DNA of 64,000 nucleotides from Chloroflexota bacterium (GTDB taxonomy: Bacteria; Chloroflexota; Anaerolineae; J102): NCBI GenBank assembly GCA_029782215.1, contig JAKOVD010000201.1, positions 56,777 through 120,776 of the forward strand. The letters are read 5' to 3'. Within the stretch, counting starts at the first letter, position 1. Each line of letters begins with the position of its first letter. This document shows positions 34,756 through 43,473 of this stretch, piece by piece. The translations under genes and the position numbers were made by a program. The notes under the pieces are model-generated. The model did not search any database. It saw nothing but the letters and a program-made list of their open reading frames with translations, and was not told the origin of the DNA.

Positions 34756-35244
34756 CTACTGATGGCGCTCGCGCGCCAGCATGATGGCGCCGACCAGGGC
34801 AGCAACCAGCAGGATGGATGCAACCTCGAAAGGAATGACATAGGTTCCGACGAAGCCGGCGCCTATCTGGTAAATGACGTTCTGCGGCACAGGCAACACC
34901 GTGGTGTTGAACGTCGTCATCAGGATCAACGCCGCCAACGCCACGAAGAGGAGCAAGGCGCCGATAGCGGCGTAGAGCCACTGGCGATTGAGCGCCCCTG
35001 CCTCGCGCCCCATCATGCTGCGACTGAGCATGATGGCGAAGATGATCAGGGTGGCGATGGCGCCGATGTAGATGATGATCTGGGCAGCAGCCAGGAAGCC
35101 GGCGTCGAGTGTGGCATAGAGAGACGCCACGCCAAAGAAGGCGCCCACCAGGAACAGAGCGGCATGGAACAGGTTGCGCGCCACCACCGTGCCAATCGCC
35201 ATGACCACGGTGACTACTGCCAGGAGCAAGAAAATGATAGGCAT
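34756..35244 (-). CDS. nuoJ: NADH-quinone oxidoreductase subunit J
   Basis: A 162-residue membrane subunit of complex I with five helices. The family motif around helix 3, AAAQIIIYIGAIATLIIFAIML, is recognisable (the flexible pi-bulge helix). The ATG at 35244 has GAGGGAA upstream; the open frame extends further but overlaps nuoH and is not NuoJ-like. It is 13 bases after nuoH. Note that nuoI, which normally sits between H and J, is missing. Confidence 0.94.
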   Translation of the reverse strand: MPIIFLLLAVVTVVMAIGTVVARNLFHAALFLVGAFFGVASLYATLDAGFLAAAQIIIYIGAIATLIIFAIMLSRSMMGREAGALNRQWLYAAIGALLLFVALAALILMTTFNTTVLPVPQNVIYQIGAGFVGTYVIPFEVASILLVAALVGAIMLARERHQ

Positions 35245-35257
35245 GAGTCCGTTCCCT

Positions 35258-36457
35258 CTACAGCCGCGGGATTTCGGGAGTAAACGCGCGTTTGGAGGCG
35301 CCGATCTGTTTCCGCTGCGCCCGGCCGAGCAGCCACCAGCCTCCCAGCAGGAGCACAATGTTGACGGCCAACAGGACCAGGCCCTGCAGCGGGCTGGGCA
35401 GGCCAAGCTTGAGCACCACAGCGGTCAGCATGAGCAGCACCAGCGCCAGGGGAACCAGGAACTTCCAGCAGTAGCTCATCATCTGGTCGATGCGGAGGCG
35501 CGGGAAGGTGGCGCGAATCCAGGCCAGGATCCAGAACACGATGATGGTCTTGGCAAAGAAGTAGACAACGCCAAGCGCCGGAATCTGGTCGACGAACGGC
35601 CCCTGCCAGCCACCCAGGAAGACGGTGGTGGCGATGGCCGAGAGCACCCAGGTGTTCAGGAAGAAGGCCAGGAAGAACCAGGCGAACTTCATGCCCGAAT
35701 ACTCAATGTTGAAGCCGGCGACGATCTCAGATTCCGCCTCCAGCAGGTCAAAGGGAGCGCGCTCGCCTTCGGCCAAAGTTGCCACCAGGAAAATAAAGAA
35801 GGCGGTCGGCATGACGAAGACAAACCAGCCCAGGCCGGCGTATCGGTACTGCGCCTCAGCCAGTTCGTTCATGTTCATCGTGCCCGCCATCAGCACCGGG
35901 ATCATCATGGCCAGGCCGAGTGGGATTTCGTAGCTGAGGAGCTGCGCCACCACGCGGAACCCACCCAGGAGGGCATATTTGTTGTTCGAAGCCCAACCCG
36001 CCATCAGCGCCGCCATCGAGCCGATGGAGCCAAAGGCGATCAGGTACATGACGCCCACGTTGATGTTGGCGCCGATGACGTTGTTCGCAAAAGGAATCAC
36101 CGCCAGCGCCATCAGCACGTGGAACACCGCCAGCGCCGGGGCCAGGTTGTAGATGACGCGGTCGGCGTTGGCAGGCGTGATGTCTTCCTTGGTCAGCAGC
36201 TTCATGGCATCGGCCACGCTCTGCAGCAGACCGAAGGGGCCTGTGCGGTTGGGGCCGAAACGATCCTGGATGCGGGCAGCGATCTTACGCTCGAACCAGA
36301 TCAGACCCAACACCATGGTCAACGCCACGATCAACAGGAGCAAAGCCCCGACGAAGGCGCCGATGGCCGGAAGCCACGCCGGGGGCACCCCCAGGGCTGT
36401 GAGCAGTTGGTTGAACAGGGCGCCAACCTTGTAAAGGTCAAGCTGTGATAAATCCAT
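35258..36457 (-). CDS. nuoH: NADH-quinone oxidoreductase subunit H
   Basis: A 399-residue quinone-site membrane subunit of complex I, longer than the ~325-residue form. Diagnostic segments are ERKIAARIQDRFGPNRTG, EAESEIVAGFNIEYSGMKF and the C-terminal WILAWIRATFPRLRIDQMM. The N-terminus is ~35 residues longer than usual and the C-terminus has an extra hydrophobic helix and basic tail. It is the second gene of the operon, 83 bases after nuoA. Confidence 0.95.
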   Translation of the reverse strand: MDLSQLDLYKVGALFNQLLTALGVPPAWLPAIGAFVGALLLLIVALTMVLGLIWFERKIAARIQDRFGPNRTGPFGLLQSVADAMKLLTKEDITPANADRVIYNLAPALAVFHVLMALAVIPFANNVIGANINVGVMYLIAFGSIGSMAALMAGWASNNKYALLGGFRVVAQLLSYEIPLGLAMMIPVLMAGTMNMNELAEAQYRYAGLGWFVFVMPTAFFIFLVATLAEGERAPFDLLEAESEIVAGFNIEYSGMKFAWFFLAFFLNTWVLSAIATTVFLGGWQGPFVDQIPALGVVYFFAKTIIVFWILAWIRATFPRLRIDQMMSYCWKFLVPLALVLLMLTAVVLKLGLPSPLQGLVLLAVNIVLLLGGWWLLGRAQRKQIGASKRAFTPEIPRL

Positions 36458-36540
36458 GCAAATCCTCCGCTAGACCAGGGCGGTCGTGGGTAAGGTGGAC
36501 GGGCAGTTGACAGGCAAAAAGAATGGCAGTGGTGTGGTGC

Positions 36541-36897
36541 CTACTGCCATTCCAGTGCGCCCTTCCGCCAGGCGTACACCAGCCCAAGGATCAGGATGAG
36601 AATGAATACGAACGCTTCGACAACGGCGAAAAGCCCCAACTGGTTGAAAGCTACGGCGAAGGGGAAGAGGAAGATCGCCTCGATGTCGAAGATGACGAAG
36701 ATCAGGGCGAACAGATAGTACTGCGCTCTGAACTGCACCCAGGTGTCGCCAATGGTCTCGACGCCACACTCATAGATCGAGTTCTTGATGGGATCTGGCC
36801 GCTTGGGCCGCAGCAGCCAGGCAACCCCCACACCCACAAAAGGGAAGATGAAGGCTATGATGCCGAGGGCGGCAATAAAACCATACTCTGAAAGCAT
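36541..36897 (-). CDS. nuoA: NADH-quinone oxidoreductase subunit A
   Basis: A 118-residue three-helix subunit of complex I with the matrix/cytosol loop IYECGVET and FVIFDIEAIFLFPFAV. The ATG at 36897 has AGGAGAG 6 bases upstream; the frame runs on to 36966 but without similarity. It is the first gene of the operon A-H-J-K-x-L-M-N. In most bacteria nuoB, C and D follow nuoA; here nuoH does. Confidence 0.95.
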   Translation of the reverse strand: MLSEYGFIAALGIIAFIFPFVGVGVAWLLRPKRPDPIKNSIYECGVETIGDTWVQFRAQYYLFALIFVIFDIEAIFLFPFAVAFNQLGLFAVVEAFVFILILILGLVYAWRKGALEWQ

Positions 36898-36987
36898 GTC
36901 TTCTCTCCTGCGAGAACGGATTTCAGGCACAGGCGCTGGTGAGACGCCTTCGCAGCTCGGTATCAACCGGAAACAAGTGCAGAGACG

Positions 36988-36993
36988 AGTATA
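36988..36993 (-). promoter_or_regulatory. Possible -10 element of the nuo operon
   Basis: On the minus strand this reads TATACT, about 90 bases upstream of the nuoA start. No convincing -35 is visible, so this is only a candidate. Confidence 0.25.
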
Positions 36994-37056
36994 TCACACC
37001 CCAGGTTTTCAGGGGAAGTTTTTCACATGCCAGGTGAGAAAGGATTGGTAATTTCT

Positions 37057-37101
37057 CTTCCCAAAACAGAGCCCGGTGCCACTGCTGCGCACCGGGCTCT
37101 G
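37057..37101 (-). terminator. Intrinsic terminator of ppdK
   Basis: A 13-bp stem (37067-37079 with 37089-37101) with a 9-base loop, followed on the minus strand by TTTT (37063-37066). It lies 43 bases after the ppdK stop and separates it from the nuo operon. Confidence 0.8.
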
Positions 37102-37143
37102 GAAGTTCGCCCCCAAGCTTCCCTTTTCGGGAGACCCTGGAGT

Positions 37144-39861
37144 CTACTTGTCTTCCTTGACCTTCATGGTGTCGGCCAACGCTGCATGGGCTGCGGCGAG
37201 GCGGGCGATGGGCACCCGGAAGGGCGAGCAGGAGACGTAGTTCAGGCCAATGCGGTGGCACAGGTGGACCGACACGGGATCACCGCCGTGCTCGCCGCAG
37301 ATGCCGACATCCAGCGACGGGCGCGTGGCGCGCCCGGCCTTGACGGCCATGTCCATCAGTTGGCCCACGCCATCCGGGTCGATGGTGGCGAAGGGATTCT
37401 CGGGCAGGATCTTCTTCTCGATGTACTCGATCAGGAAGCCCTTCTCGGCGTCATCGCGCGAGATGCCGTAGGTCATCTGGGTGAGGTCGTTGGTGCCGAA
37501 CGAGAAGAACTGCGCCATCTCGGCAATCTGACCGGCGGTCAGGGCCGCGCGCGGGATCTCGATCATGGTGCCGAACTGGTAGTCCACCGTGATCCCCTTC
37601 TCGGCCATTACCTTCTGGGCCTCGTCTTCCAGGGCGGTCTGCTGGACCTTGAGCTCATTGATGTGTGAGGTCAGCGGGATCATGATCTTGGGATGCACGT
37701 CCACGCCGCCCTTGGCGCAGTCGCAGGCTGCCTCGAAGATCGCGCGCACCTGCATGCGGGTCAGTGAGGGGAAGTGGATGCCCAGGCGCACGCCGCGCAG
37801 ACCCAACATGGGGTTGGCTTCGTGCATGCTTTCGACGGAAGCGAGCAGGCTCTCTTTCTCAGCCAGCTCCTTCGGGCTGTTGCCACGCATCCGCAGCTCG
37901 GTGACTTCCACCAGCAGCTTCTCCTGCGAGGGCAGGAACTCGTGCATGGGGGGGTCGATCAGGCGGATGGTCACCGGCAGGCCGTCCATGGCCCGGAAGA
38001 GACCATCGAAGTCCTCACGCTGGAAAGGCAGCAGCTTGGCCAGGGCCTCGTCGCGCTCGGCCTCGGTCTTGGCCAGGATCATGCGCTGCACTGTGGGCAG
38101 CCGGTGCGTCTCAAAAAACATGTGCTCGGTGCGGGTCAGACCGATGCCCTCAGCGCCGAACTTGCGGGCGCGGCGTGCGTCGACCGGGTAATCGGCATTG
38201 GCCCACACGCCCAGGGTGCGGAATTCATCGGCCCAGCCCAACAGCTTGAGCAGGTACGGATCGTCGATGTCAGGGTCCTTGGTGCCGATCTTGCCGGCGA
38301 AGATCTCGCCGGTGGTGCCGTCGAGCGAAATCCAGTCGCCTTCCTTGTACACCTGGCCGTTGACCCTGGCCTGGCGACCCTCCACATCCACTTCCATGGC
38401 TGCCACACCCACGACTGCCGGAATGCCGAACTGGCGGGCGACGAGGGCGGCATGGCTGGTGCGGCCACCGCGGCTGGTGAGAATGCCCTTCGCCGCCAAC
38501 ATGCCGTGCACGTCGTTCGGCGTGGTCTCCGGGCGCACCATGATCACGTTCCGCTTCAGCTCTCTGGCCCAGTTCTCGGCCGTGTCGGCGTCAAAGGTGA
38601 CCTGGCCGACGGCGGCGCCGGGCGAAACGTTCAGACCAACGGCGATGAGGTCGCCCCGGTTCTTGGCATCTTTCTTGGAGGCGGCGTCGAACTGCGGGTG
38701 CAGATAGAAGTCCACGTGCTCGGGCTGCACGCGCATGACAGCCTCGGACTTGCTGATCAAGCCTTCGTCGGCCATGTCGACGGCGATGCGGATGGCGGCC
38801 TGGGCGGTGCGCTTGGCATTGCGGGTCTGCAGCAGCCAAAGCGTGCCGCGCTCGACGGTGAACTCAATGTCCTGCGTCTCGCGGTAGTACTGCTCCAGCT
38901 TGTGGCAGAAGGCGACCAACTGCTCGTACATGGCGGGCATCGCCACCTTCATATCGGCCATGCGCATGGTCTGCCGCGTGCCGGACACGACGTCCTCGCC
39001 CTGGGCGTTGATCAGGAAGTCGCCCTCGATCTCCTTGACGCCGTCGGAGACGTTGCGGGTGGTGAGCACGCCGGTGCCGCTGTCCGAACCCATGTTGCCG
39101 AACACCATGGTCACGATGTTGACGGCGGTGCCCAGGTCGTGGGCGATCTTAGCGGCGTTGCGGTAATCAAAGGCTCGCTTGCCGTTCCAGGACTTGAACA
39201 CGGCTTCGGTGGCCAGGCGGAGCTGCTCGTAGGGATCGGTCGGGAAATCCATGCCAGTGCTTGCCCGCACGATCTTCTTGAACTCGGCCGTGATGGCCTT
39301 GAGGTCCTCGACCTTGTGATCGGAATCGCTGGCGACACCGCGCTCGTGGCGGTAGGTCTCCAGGACCTTCTCGAAGTCCTCCTTGGAAACGCCCATCACC
39401 ACCGAGCCGTACATCTGCACCAGGCGGCGGTAGGAGTCGTAGACGAAGCGAGGATTCTGGGTCAGGGCCAGCATGCCCTCGGCCGTTTCATCGTTCAGGC
39501 CGATGTTGAGCACGGTGTCCATCATGCCCGGCATCGAGAACTTGGCGCCGGAGCGGCAGGAAACCAACAGCGGGTTCTTGGGATCGCCGAACTTCTTGCC
39601 GGTCTTCTTCTCGACCTCGGCCATCGCCGCCAGTTCCTGCTCCCACATGCCTTCGGGGAACTTCTCGCCTGCCGCCAGGTAGGCATTGCAGGCCTGCGTG
39701 GTCACGGTGAACCCCGGCGGCACCGGGAGCTGACCGCGGTTCATGTCCGCCAGACCGGCGCCTTTACCGCCCAAGAGGGCGCGAACGCCTTCCCAATCGC
39801 CGCCGGCGGCGGCCTGGGCTGCGTCAACTTCGTCAAATAGATAGACCCACTTCTTTGCCAT
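37144..39861 (-). CDS. ppdK: Pyruvate, phosphate dikinase
   Basis: A 905-residue cytoplasmic enzyme interconverting pyruvate + ATP + phosphate and PEP + AMP + pyrophosphate. The order is standard: ATP-grasp domain at the N-terminus (GGKGAGLADM), swivelling phosphohistidine domain with GGRTSHAALVARQ (near residue 460), and PEP-binding TIM barrel with the catalytic cysteine in ICGEHGGDP near the C-terminus. GGAGG is 9 bases before the ATG. It stands alone with its own terminator. The Thr before the His (RTSH) is the residue phosphorylated by PPDK regulatory protein where that exists. Confidence 0.97.
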   Translation of the reverse strand: MAKKWVYLFDEVDAAQAAAGGDWEGVRALLGGKGAGLADMNRGQLPVPPGFTVTTQACNAYLAAGEKFPEGMWEQELAAMAEVEKKTGKKFGDPKNPLLVSCRSGAKFSMPGMMDTVLNIGLNDETAEGMLALTQNPRFVYDSYRRLVQMYGSVVMGVSKEDFEKVLETYRHERGVASDSDHKVEDLKAITAEFKKIVRASTGMDFPTDPYEQLRLATEAVFKSWNGKRAFDYRNAAKIAHDLGTAVNIVTMVFGNMGSDSGTGVLTTRNVSDGVKEIEGDFLINAQGEDVVSGTRQTMRMADMKVAMPAMYEQLVAFCHKLEQYYRETQDIEFTVERGTLWLLQTRNAKRTAQAAIRIAVDMADEGLISKSEAVMRVQPEHVDFYLHPQFDAASKKDAKNRGDLIAVGLNVSPGAAVGQVTFDADTAENWARELKRNVIMVRPETTPNDVHGMLAAKGILTSRGGRTSHAALVARQFGIPAVVGVAAMEVDVEGRQARVNGQVYKEGDWISLDGTTGEIFAGKIGTKDPDIDDPYLLKLLGWADEFRTLGVWANADYPVDARRARKFGAEGIGLTRTEHMFFETHRLPTVQRMILAKTEAERDEALAKLLPFQREDFDGLFRAMDGLPVTIRLIDPPMHEFLPSQEKLLVEVTELRMRGNSPKELAEKESLLASVESMHEANPMLGLRGVRLGIHFPSLTRMQVRAIFEAACDCAKGGVDVHPKIMIPLTSHINELKVQQTALEDEAQKVMAEKGITVDYQFGTMIEIPRAALTAGQIAEMAQFFSFGTNDLTQMTYGISRDDAEKGFLIEYIEKKILPENPFATIDPDGVGQLMDMAVKAGRATRPSLDVGICGEHGGDPVSVHLCHRIGLNYVSCSPFRVPIARLAAAHAALADTMKVKEDK

Positions 39862-39963
39862 GATGGCTGGACCTCCAGGAATTGAATGCTAGGTTGTGTT
39901 TGTTTGAAGCGAACGGATCATACACCCGTGAGGGTGCAGTTTACGAAATAGCAGGCGGGGCGC

Positions 39964-39995
39964 AAAAAAACGCAGACCCCCAGGGTCCGGGGGTC
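39964..39995 (-). terminator. Terminator after the PLP decarboxylase gene
   Basis: A 7-bp stem (39975-39981 with 39989-39995) followed on the minus strand, after four bases, by seven T (the A run at 39964-39970). It is 70 bases beyond the decarboxylase stop at 40065. Confidence 0.6.
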
Positions 39996-40064
39996 CACGT
40001 CCTTGTGACAGTCACCGCCTATCTTATTATCGGAGCCATCAAGGCAGGTTCACCATGATCTAGG

Positions 40065-41552
40065 TCATACCAGGACGTCTTGTTGGACGATTTCGTGGCC
40101 CAGGCGGATCACGGCCGCGACCAGCATGTCGAAGTCCTCCCGGCGGCTGCGGTGATTGGTGTTGGCCACGCGCAGACAGAACCTGCCCTGCAGGGTGGTG
40201 GAGGAGGGCGCGGCGATGCCGCTTTCCTGCAGCCGCAGCAACAGCTCCTGATTCAGCGTGTTGAGGCCAGTCTCATCCAGGCCAGGCGGCCGGAAGCGAA
40301 AACAGACGACGTTGAGCCGGACCGGGGCCAGTCGCTCCAGGTCGGGACTGGCGTCGATCAGGGCCGCCAGGTACTGCGCCTGGTCCACGTTCTGTTGGAT
40401 CAACCGTCCGAACTTGGCGGCGCCGTGCTCCTTGAGGGACAGCCAGACCTTGAGGGCCCGGAAGCCGCGCGTCAACTGCAGGCCATAGTCAGAGAACCAG
40501 ACTTCCCCCGCCGACAGGCCGCGGTCGCCGCCATGGGCCAGGTACAGCGGCGTCAACGAGAAGGTGCGGCGGTGAACCTCGGCGTCGCGCACCAGGAGGC
40601 ATCCCGCCTCGAAGGGCAGGTACATCCATTTGTGCAGGTCGAAGGCCAGGGAATCCGCGCGTTCCATGCCCGCCAGCAGGGGCCGCAATGCCGGCGACAG
40701 GGCCGCCAGCGCCCCGAAGGCGCCGTCCACATGCAGCCACATCCCTTCCGCCGCGCACAGGTCTGCCAGCCGGTTGAGGTCGTCGATGGCGCCGGTATTA
40801 GTGGTGCCGGCACTGGCAATCACGCATACGGGCGCATGCCCGGCCGCGCGGTCCTCAGCCACAGCCGCCGCCAAGGCAGCGATGTCGATCTGGTAGGCAG
40901 CGTCCACCGGTATCGCACGCAGCGATTCGCTCCCCAGGCCCAGGAGCTCGATCCCCTTCTGCACCGAGCTGTGGGACTCGGCCGAGGTATAGAAAAGCAG
41001 ACGCCGGGGCGCCGCCACCAGGCCCTGGCGGCGCAGGTCGAATCCGGCCTTGGCGTTGCGCGCCACGGCCAGACCCAGCAGGTTGGCCATCGAACCGCCG
41101 CTAACGAGAAGGCCGCTGGCCTGCATCGGATAACCCAACATCTCCTTGCACCAATCGACCACCTGCAGCTCCACCAGGTTGGCGGCGTGGTTGCCCCCGC
41201 CCATGTTCGGGTTCATCGTCGCTGCCAGCATGTCCGCCAGGACGCCAAGCACCGTGCCGTTGCCCATCACCCAGCCCCAGAAGCGGGGATGGATGTTGCC
41301 CATCGGATAGGGCAGCACGTCGCGGATGAAGTCGTCGTACGCCGCGCTGGCGCTCTCCGGTTCCAGCGGCAGAGGCTGGTGCAGGCGCTCCTTAACGGCG
41401 GCTGGGACAGGCTGCCAGACAGGACGCTCGCGCACCGACTGCAGATAGGTCATCATGTCGTCCACCATGCGGTGGGCCAGGGCGCGCATCTCGTCCCAAT
41501 TCTCGGGATCGAGGGTTTCTTCAGGGAGTTGGGCAGGGTGGGGCAATGTCAT
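40065..41552 (-). CDS. PLP-dependent group II amino acid decarboxylase
   Basis: A 495-residue enzyme of the aromatic-L-amino-acid/histidine decarboxylase family. PLP contacts are visible: Lys308 in FDLHKWMY, His194 in SAESHSS, Asp276 in HVDGAFG, and the substrate-site NIHPRFWGWVMGNG near residue 86. It probably decarboxylates an aromatic or similar amino acid, but some members act on other substrates or as aldehyde synthases. It lies 38 bases after the GNAT gene on the same strand and ends in its own terminator. Confidence 0.9.
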   Translation of the reverse strand: MTLPHPAQLPEETLDPENWDEMRALAHRMVDDMMTYLQSVRERPVWQPVPAAVKERLHQPLPLEPESASAAYDDFIRDVLPYPMGNIHPRFWGWVMGNGTVLGVLADMLAATMNPNMGGGNHAANLVELQVVDWCKEMLGYPMQASGLLVSGGSMANLLGLAVARNAKAGFDLRRQGLVAAPRRLLFYTSAESHSSVQKGIELLGLGSESLRAIPVDAAYQIDIAALAAAVAEDRAAGHAPVCVIASAGTTNTGAIDDLNRLADLCAAEGMWLHVDGAFGALAALSPALRPLLAGMERADSLAFDLHKWMYLPFEAGCLLVRDAEVHRRTFSLTPLYLAHGGDRGLSAGEVWFSDYGLQLTRGFRALKVWLSLKEHGAAKFGRLIQQNVDQAQYLAALIDASPDLERLAPVRLNVVCFRFRPPGLDETGLNTLNQELLLRLQESGIAAPSSTTLQGRFCLRVANTNHRSRREDFDMLVAAVIRLGHEIVQQDVLV

Positions 41553-41590
41553 AGAACCTCGTGGCGGGACGGGACGACCAGCTTCCGGCG

Positions 41591-42379
41591 CTATACCGGT
41601 TCCCAGGCATACGTCCAGGCAGTGGCAATGGGATGAAAGCCGAAGCGCTCCAGGATGGGGCGGCTCAGCGGGCTGGCCTCGGTATCGAGATAGCGGGCGC
41701 CTTTGGCACGGGCGGCAGCGATGCGGGCGGCGACGAGCGCCGTGTACAGCCCCCGCCGCCGGTACGCCGGTAGGGTGGCCGAGCGCACCAGGCTGGCGAA
41801 TCCCTGCTCCGGGTAGTACGTCACTTGTCCGGTGGCCGCAAGGATACCATTGACATAGGCGCCAAACAAACCGAACGTCTCCGGGCGCTCTGCCAGCCGC
41901 CGCGCCAGGCCCTCGGCCATGGCGGCGGCATCGCCGCCCCAGGTCTGCGGCCAGATGTCCGCCACCGCCGCCGCCTCTGGCGAGGTGATGAGACGGACAT
42001 CGTGGTCGACGATGTCGCCGGGAATCTGCACGTCACCGAGAGCGGCCACCAGGATGGTCTCGCTGGCGCCGAGCCTGAAGCCCTGGGTCTCCAGGCGCTG
42101 AGCCAGGTCCACCGGCCGGTCATGCGAGCAGACCGTCCACTCCAGGGGCGCCCCACGGTGGCAGGCCAGGTCCTGCTGGCGGCGAATGGCCGCCTCCACC
42201 CCGTCTTCGTCAAGGGCTGCGTACGTGACGAGCGCCTCGCCCGACGGAAAGACATGCGTCACCACGCCGCCCTCTTCTTCACGGCGGGCATCCGGCAGCA
42301 CCACCGCACGGCGAAAGCGATCATAGGCCGCGCGCAGGGCGGCGAGGTCGGGTTCTGGCTCGGTAGTGGCGTTAGCCAT
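41591..42379 (-). CDS. GNAT family N-acetyltransferase
   Basis: A 262-residue protein whose C-terminal half is a GNAT acetyltransferase: strand 4 and the acetyl-CoA loop are FASLVRSATLPAYRRRGLYTALV (near 200-222; R-R-x-G-L-Y), followed by ARYLDTEASPLSRPILERFGF. The N-terminal half is a second, degenerate GNAT-like or unknown domain. Substrate unknown. It lies between vapC and the decarboxylase. Confidence 0.85.
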   Translation of the reverse strand: MANATTEPEPDLAALRAAYDRFRRAVVLPDARREEEGGVVTHVFPSGEALVTYAALDEDGVEAAIRRQQDLACHRGAPLEWTVCSHDRPVDLAQRLETQGFRLGASETILVAALGDVQIPGDIVDHDVRLITSPEAAAVADIWPQTWGGDAAAMAEGLARRLAERPETFGLFGAYVNGILAATGQVTYYPEQGFASLVRSATLPAYRRRGLYTALVAARIAAARAKGARYLDTEASPLSRPILERFGFHPIATAWTYAWEPV

Positions 42380-42415
42380 CGATCTTGAGGAACTGCGACA
42401 GACCGGGTTTTGGGA

Positions 42416-42859
42416 TCAGGACCCTATCGCCAGGATTTCGCCCGGCGAGAAAACAGCAATGGGGTGCGGAGACCGCTCCCGCTGCTCCCTGTCCAGGGTG
42501 ATCAGCCCCGCATCCAGCGCGGCTGCCAGGGCTACGTAAACAGCATCACAACCACGAATGCGATATTCGGCGGCGATCTCCGCTGCCATGGCGCCGAGCC
42601 GTTCATCCACGACCGCGATCTGCAGCCCCGGCAGACCGCGCAGATCGCTAACCGCCTTTGCCGCCCAGCGCTTGCTGCCGGCCCCCCGAGATATGGCGGC
42701 AGCAACCTCAGCAAAGGCGATGGCAGGCACATACACAGGAACGCGTTGGGTCGCAAGCACGGCCAATACCATGCGGGCGTCCGCATGACCGTCCTCGTTG
42801 CGCCGGATGCGCGCGACCAACACACTGGCATCCAGAACAAATGCAGTCGCAGCGTTCAC
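42416..42859 (-). CDS. PIN-domain ribonuclease toxin (VapC-like)
   Basis: A 147-residue PIN nuclease with the four acidic residues of the active site: Asp10 (FVLDASVL), Glu51 (AFAEVAA), Asp105 (RGCDAVYVALA) and Asp123 (LITLDRE). VapC toxins are Mg-dependent RNases held inactive by a cognate antitoxin. Its start overlaps the antitoxin stop by four bases (ATGA), typical of this module. Confidence 0.9.
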   Translation of the reverse strand: MNAATAFVLDASVLVARIRRNEDGHADARMVLAVLATQRVPVYVPAIAFAEVAAAISRGAGSKRWAAKAVSDLRGLPGLQIAVVDERLGAMAAEIAAEYRIRGCDAVYVALAAALDAGLITLDREQRERSPHPIAVFSPGEILAIGS

Positions 42860-43152
42860 AGATCCCGGCGCTGTTCGTCGATGAGCTCTACAGCGGTTTT
42901 CTCGCTCTGCCAGGCCGCGGCGATCTCAGCCGCCAGGACATCGAGTCTCGCCCAGTAGTCAGCACGGGCCTGTGCTTCGACCTCCGCCAAGTCGTCAGCC
43001 TGTTGCTCCGCTTTCGCCACTTCCTCAATGGGCACGATCACCGCCACCGGCTCGCCGCGATAGGTCACGATGTACTCAGCTTGCTGCTCGCGCACGGCCC
43101 GGATGATCTCCGAAGCCTCGTTCTTCAGTTGGCGGATGCCTACTTTGGGCAT
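42856..43152 (-). CDS. Phd/YefM-type antitoxin of the VapC pair
   Basis: A 98-residue protein with a Phd/YefM-like DNA-binding N-terminus (VGIRQLKNEASEIIRAVRE, then YIVTYRGEPVAVIVPIEE) and a long charged helical C-terminus that should wrap the toxin. The ATG at 43152 has AGGAG 9 bases upstream. A repeated TGTAGCTACA-type motif lies 20-40 bases upstream and is the likely autoregulatory operator. Confidence 0.88.
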   Translation of the reverse strand: MPKVGIRQLKNEASEIIRAVREQQAEYIVTYRGEPVAVIVPIEEVAKAEQQADDLAEVEAQARADYWARLDVLAAEIAAAWQSEKTAVELIDEQRRDL

Positions 43153-43171
43153 GGCGCATTCTCCTGGCCAA

Positions 43172-43200
43172 TGTAGCCACAAATGTAGCTACATAATACC
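43172..43200 (-). promoter_or_regulatory. Operator/promoter of the vapBC-type operon
   Basis: Two near-identical 10-mers, TGTAGCCACA (43172-43181) and TGTAGCTACA (43184-43193, a perfect palindrome), are spaced 12 bases apart. On the minus strand TATTAT (43195-43200) could be the -10 element beside them, so antitoxin binding would block transcription. Confidence 0.55.
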
Positions 43201-43260
43201 ACAATCATCGCCTAACGGAGCGATCGCTCCCCCAAAGGCAGGCACCCCGTTCTCACATAG

Positions 43261-43473
43261 TCAGCCCGTGATGGTTTCGAATGCCACGCGCACGGGTTCC
43301 GCTCCCGGTGCGATGAAGTTGAGCTTCTCAAAGCCAATGACATTGCCCTGTCCGTCTTTCATCAGGACGATCTCATCGCCTGTCTCTTCAGCCTCAGCCT
43401 CGTCTTCTGGTCGCCCGAACCAGACCGTCAGGGTGTTGCCAAGACGATCATAATAGACTCTCACTTCAGCCAT
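43261..43473 (-). CDS. DUF2283 protein
   Basis: A 70-residue DUF2283 protein: VRVYYDRLGNTLTVWFG, then DEIVLMKDGQGNVIGFE and the C-terminal hydrophobic strand. DUF2283 genes often lie beside small toxin-like genes and may act as antidotes; that is inference. The start overlaps the end of the (interrupted) upstream frame by 13 bases. GGAAGGAA lies just upstream of the ATG. Confidence 0.85.
   Translation of the reverse strand: MAEVRVYYDRLGNTLTVWFGRPEDEAEAEETGDEIVLMKDGQGNVIGFEKLNFIAPGAEPVRVAFETITG

Noticed and set aside
35970..36000. TTCGAA-containing stretch resembling a tRNA T-loop
   Set aside because: It lies inside the conserved nuoH coding region and the flanking bases do not fold as a tRNA.
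37774..39840. Open frame of 688 codons on the plus strand
   Set aside because: It is antisense to ppdK, which is clearly real. The long frame reflects the codon bias of ppdK.
43217..43230. 14-bp palindrome GGAGCGATCGCTCC
   Set aside because: It is perfect but isolated, with no T tract or nearby matching site. It may be a weak terminator of the DUF2283 gene but cannot be supported.
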